Shown here piece after piece: positions 7,014-9,737 of a DNA stretch of 9,737 nucleotides (the first letter of the stretch is position 1; every line of letters begins with the position of its first letter). The notes below the pieces were generated by a model that saw nothing but the letters and a program-made list of their open reading frames with translations, did no database searches and had not been told where the DNA came from. Source of the stretch: an uncultured Bacteroidales bacterium (GTDB taxonomy: Bacteria > Bacteroidota > Bacteroidia > Bacteroidales > UBA932); NCBI GenBank assembly GCA_946405485.1, contig CAMJHJ010000078.1, positions 1-9,737 on the forward strand, in the 5' to 3' direction. The position numbers and the translations under genes were made by a program.

Positions 7014-7871
7014 TTATAATGCTTCGTAACGGACGGAGAAAGTGTCTCCCTGGTTGATATCGCCGGTCTGGATGCCTTTCTTGAGCCAGCGCGAGCGCTG
7101 CTGGGACGTGCCGTGGTTGAAGGAATCCGGGACGCTGTAGCCGTAGGCCTGCTTCTGGAGATAGTCGTCGCCGATCTTGGCCGCTACGGCCAGTCCTTCG
7201 TCGATGTCACCTTCCTCCAGGGAACCGAAGAGCCGGTTGTCATGATGGGCCCAGACGCCGGCGAAATAGTCGGCCTGCAACTCCAGGCGCACGCTGATCT
7301 TGTTGCTCTCCTTCTCGCTGAGGCGGCTCATCTGCTGATGGGCCTGCCCGAGGATGCCGAGCTGGTTCTGCACATGGTGACCCACCTCGTGGGCGATGAC
7401 ATACGCATAGGCGAAATCACCGTCGGCCCCGATCTGTTTTCTCATGTTCATAAAGAAGGACAGGTCCAGATAGACGCTCTGGTCAGCGCTGCAATAGAAA
7501 GGACCGCTGCTGGAGGTTGCGCCGCCGCAGCCGGACTGCACCGCACCCGTGAAGAGCACGAGCTTCGGGGGGACATAGGTCTTGCCATACTGGGCGAAGA
7601 TCTTCGTCCAGACGTCTTCTGTACCGGCGAGGATGCGTTTCGCGAAGGTCGCGAGCTCCTGCTCCTCTGCAGAAGGCGTATAGTCTTGGGTAGTGGTGGT
7701 TTGCTGCCTCTGGCCCGCCATGCGGATCACATCGGTGGGATCGCCTCCCAGCAGCATGGTGATCAGTCCCACCAGGATCAGGCCTCCCAGGCCGATACCA
7801 CCGGCCGTCGCCACGGTCCTGCCCCGGCGATCGTCCACGTTGGTGCTTTCTCTTCTTCCGTCAAGTCTCAT
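7014..7871 (-). CDS. YpfJ-type neutral zinc metallopeptidase with one membrane anchor
   Basis: The protein has 285 residues, the normal length for the YpfJ/KPN_02809 neutral zinc metallopeptidase family. A short basic N-terminus (MRLDGRRESTNVDDRRGR) precedes one membrane helix at about 21-41 (GGIGLGGLILVGLITMLLGG). A Gln/Thr linker then leads to the peptidase domain from about residue 68. The zinc motif is HEVGH at 161-165 (HExxH), and RLELQADYFAGVWAHH after it supplies the likely third ligand (Glu197 or Asp201). FTGAVQSGCGGATSSSGPFYC at 107-127 and FNHGTSQQR near the end are other conserved family blocks. The catalytic domain probably faces the periplasm, judging by the basic residues before the helix. 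Substrates of this family are poorly known. ATG at 7871 is the natural start. It appears to lead an operon with the calcium-loop protein and diverges from the rhamnosidase gene. Confidence 0.94.
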   Translation of the reverse strand: MRLDGRRESTNVDDRRGRTVATAGGIGLGGLILVGLITMLLGGDPTDVIRMAGQRQQTTTTQDYTPSAEEQELATFAKRILAGTEDVWTKIFAQYGKTYVPPKLVLFTGAVQSGCGGATSSSGPFYCSADQSVYLDLSFFMNMRKQIGADGDFAYAYVIAHEVGHHVQNQLGILGQAHQQMSRLSEKESNKISVRLELQADYFAGVWAHHDNRLFGSLEEGDIDEGLAVAAKIGDDYLQKQAYGYSVPDSFNHGTSQQRSRWLKKGIQTGDINQGDTFSVRYEAL

Positions 7872-7935
7872 AGTATTTTATTTGAATTTCGACCTCTAAA
7901 ATAATCATTTTTTCAAACAATAATACAAAAATGCC

Positions 7936-7943
7936 TAACTTTG
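7936..7943 (+). promoter_or_regulatory. Bacteroidetes-type -7 box for the rhamnosidase gene
   Basis: The octamer TAACTTTG matches TAnnTTTG exactly and ends 23 bases before the ATG at 7967, giving a leader of about 18-20 bases. TTTC at 7911-7914 lies 21 bases upstream, one mismatch from the -33 TTTG. This is the best-supported promoter of the three. Confidence 0.6.
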
Positions 7944-7966
7944 GTATGATCAATCCCTGACGAATC

Positions 7967-9737
7967 ATGAAAGCACGCAAGATACTTTTTCTCCCGCTCA
8001 TCCTTTTCTCCCTCCTCTTGTCTGTCCGGGCTGAGGCTGGAACGGCCCTCAAGGATCTGCGGGTGGAGCATAGGACCGAACCTCTCACCCTCGAGGAACT
8101 CCACCCTTCTTTCAGTTGGAAAATGGAGTCTTCGGAAAAAGGGCAGAGGCAGACCGCCTACCGTATCCGGGTCCGGCGCGAAAGCGACGGCCGCCAAGTC
8201 TGGGACAGCGGTGAAGTACTGGATTCCCTTTCCACGGGCATCCGCTATCTGGGGATGGCGCTTCAGCCGGGGATGGCTTACGACTGGGACCTGACTGTGA
8301 CGGACAAGGCCGGCCGGACACACAGCGCCTCCTCCCGTTTTGAGATGGGCTTGATGGACCCGCGCCAGTCTGCCTGGAGAGGCGCCGAATGGATCGGGAA
8401 CACCCGTCCCTGCCTCGACGCGGCGTCCCTGCATCGTTTCAGCATCAGTTCCGATTTCATCATCGTGAAGGGTAAGACCGCCGGATTCATCCTGGGCGCC
8501 GACGATTTCCGGCTGAAGGATATCTTCCAGAACAGCTGGAACCTGGCCGGTGACAATTATTTCAAAGTGGTACTTGATTTCAGCGGTTACGGCACGGCCG
8601 CCGGCAGCGGACTGCATGTCTACCGTGTCGGTTACGCGCCGGAGGACACTCCTTCAAAACCTTTGCTCACTATCAGTAAAGCTACGTACCCGGACACCAA
8701 TCTGGACCGTATCCTGAAAGGCGGTCCGGGCGATGAGCACCATTTCAAGCTCATTGTCCAGGACGGTGCCTTTGCCTTCGAGATCGACAGGCAGGCGCTC
8801 GCGACGGAGGCGGATGGGAAACCGGCCCGGTTCACGGTTTCACCTGCCGGCGCAGGACCGGATGTCAATACTTTCCCGCATTTGTGTTCCATCGGTTTTG
8901 TCGCCGATCCCGGGTCGGATGTCACATACACCGGCTACCGGATCGACGCCGGACGGCAGGGCAGGGGTGGTCCCTTGTTCGCCGGCGCGGGACAATACCG
9001 CCGTTTCGAAGGTTTGTCCTGCATCCGGCTTCCCCGCTACCGCAACCAGAATGCCTATGAGAACGACATTGTCGTGATCAACAAGGCTGAGCAGGAGGTG
9101 ATTGAGACCATCGATCCCAGTTACGGCGGCGCCAAACTGCTGCGTCGCGAGTTCTCTACGGCTTCCGGTAAGAAGGTCCGGAAGGCCAAACTCTATGCCT
9201 CCGCCCTCGGTGTGTGTGATTTCTATCTCAATGGCCAGAGAGTCGGAGATGACTGGTTTGCCCCTGGCGAGAGCCGGTATCCCGAGCGGGTGACTTACCG
9301 GGCCTATGACGTGACCCCGCTCGTACGCAGCGGACAGAACGCGATCGGTGCCGAGCTGTTCGAGGGCTGGTACATGGACGGCGCTCCCGCCCTCCTGTGC
9401 CGTCTCGATCTGGTTTATGAAGACGGCTCGACGGAACGGATCGTCTCGCATCCGGAAAAATGGAAGAGTTCCGATGTAGGTCCCGTGCGTACCGCAGGTC
9501 TCAGTCAGGGCGAGCGATATGACGCCGGTCGTGAGGCTGCCGTCAAGGGCTGGTGCGAACCCGGGTTTGACGACAGCCGCTGGCATGCGGCCGAACCCAT
9601 GCATACAAGCAGTCGTTTTTTCCCCTATATCACGGCCAGGGCAGATGAGCCGGTCCGGGTCCGGGAGATCCTCTCCGCCGTTGAGCGCATGACCGCCCAC
9701 AGCGACGACTACCACACGCACATCTATGATATGGGCA
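7967..9737 (+). CDS. Secreted GH78 alpha-L-rhamnosidase (N-terminal 590 residues, cut by the window edge)
   Basis: The frame is open from ATG at 7967 to the right edge. Residues 1-23 are a signal peptide (MKARKILFLPLILFSLLLS). Residues about 27-127 form the Ig/fibronectin-like domain usual at the front of GH78 enzymes (YRIRVRRESDG, VWDSGEV, YDWDLTVTD), followed by WRGAEWIG near 140. Residues about 155-345 hold a beta-rich, concanavalin-like insert (KTAGFILGADDFRLKD, GLHVYRVGYAPED, FEIDRQAL) seen in several Bacteroidetes family members. From about 400 the rhamnosidase N domain is clear: KKVRKAKLYASALGVCDFYL, NGQRVGDDWFAPG, YDVTPLVRSGQNAIGAELF. The (alpha/alpha)6 catalytic domain with its acidic residues should follow and is not in the window. 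The enzyme would remove terminal L-rhamnose from pectin, plant glycosides or bacterial polysaccharides, in the periplasm or at the cell surface. Substrate cannot be deduced from this part. Confidence 0.93.
   Translation, partial: MKARKILFLPLILFSLLLSVRAEAGTALKDLRVEHRTEPLTLEELHPSFSWKMESSEKGQRQTAYRIRVRRESDGRQVWDSGEVLDSLSTGIRYLGMALQPGMAYDWDLTVTDKAGRTHSASSRFEMGLMDPRQSAWRGAEWIGNTRPCLDAASLHRFSISSDFIIVKGKTAGFILGADDFRLKDIFQNSWNLAGDNYFKVVLDFSGYGTAAGSGLHVYRVGYAPEDTPSKPLLTISKATYPDTNLDRILKGGPGDEHHFKLIVQDGAFAFEIDRQALATEADGKPARFTVSPAGAGPDVNTFPHLCSIGFVADPGSDVTYTGYRIDAGRQGRGGPLFAGAGQYRRFEGLSCIRLPRYRNQNAYENDIVVINKAEQEVIETIDPSYGGAKLLRREFSTASGKKVRKAKLYASALGVCDFYLNGQRVGDDWFAPGESRYPERVTYRAYDVTPLVRSGQNAIGAELFEGWYMDGAPALLCRLDLVYEDGSTERIVSHPEKWKSSDVGPVRTAGLSQGERYDAGREAAVKGWCEPGFDDSRWHAAEPMHTSSRFFPYITARADEPVRVREILSAVERMTAHSDDYHTHIYDMG

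Noticed and set aside
7113..7904. A 263-codon open frame on the plus strand
   Set aside because: It is the shadow of the zinc metallopeptidase, whose HExxH motif and family blocks are on the minus strand.
7926..7933. A minus-strand -7 box (CATTTTTG) for the metallopeptidase operon
   Set aside because: It has one mismatch in the TA pair, and the nearest TTG upstream is only 17 bases away, short of the usual spacing, so I could not support it as a feature.
8840..9721. A 293-codon open frame on the minus strand, and a similar one at 7913-8617
   Set aside because: Both are complementary-frame shadows of the rhamnosidase gene, which reads through with clear GH78 domains.
1..9737. CRISPR array, tRNA or rRNA genes, transposase, phage genes or a toxin-antitoxin pair
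   Set aside because: No regularly spaced repeats, no RNA-gene signatures and no matching proteins are visible; the gaps between genes are all under 100 bases.

Overview
The window looks like a chromosomal segment of a GC-rich member of the Bacteroidota, probably Bacteroidales. The support is a SusC/RagA-type TonB-dependent receptor, a tricorn-like S41 protease and a GH78 rhamnosidase of Bacteroidetes architecture. Starts lack Shine-Dalgarno sequences, and three intergenic octamers match the Bacteroidetes -7 promoter element TAnnTTTG. Codons end mostly in G or C. There are seven genes, two of them cut by the window edges, and no gene-free stretch reaches 300 bases. I see no tRNA, rRNA, CRISPR array, insertion sequence or phage gene.

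Layout. (1) Positions 1-3890, minus strand: an exported tricorn-like S41 protease is followed after only 9 bases by the start of a SusC/RagA-family outer-membrane receptor, which runs off the left edge. (2) Positions 3891-3963: a short AT-rich divergent promoter region with two oppositely facing -7 boxes. (3) Positions 3964-6462, plus strand: a MATE-family transporter, then 12 bases later an enolase-superfamily dipeptide epimerase with a twin-arginine lipoprotein signal. (4) A hairpin overlapping the epimerase stop codon, placed to terminate both converging units. (5) Positions 6503-7871, minus strand: a YpfJ-type membrane-anchored zinc metallopeptidase, then 25 bases later a small protein with one EF-hand/dockerin-like calcium loop. 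(6) Positions 7872-7966: a second divergent promoter region. (7) Positions 7967-9737, plus strand: the N-terminal part of a secreted alpha-L-rhamnosidase, cut by the right edge before its catalytic domain.

How the genes may work together (inference). The S41 protease, TonB-linked receptor and exported dipeptide epimerase would suit processing and uptake of peptides or muropeptides in the cell envelope: the protease trims peptides, the receptor imports oligomers, and the epimerase inverts the second residue of a dipeptide. The metallopeptidase and calcium-loop protein form a separate unit. The rhamnosidase belongs to glycan breakdown and may start another locus to the right. I found no clear evidence of a wholly new system. 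The most unusual points are the exported epimerase, the protease-receptor coupling and the metallopeptidase/calcium-loop pair.
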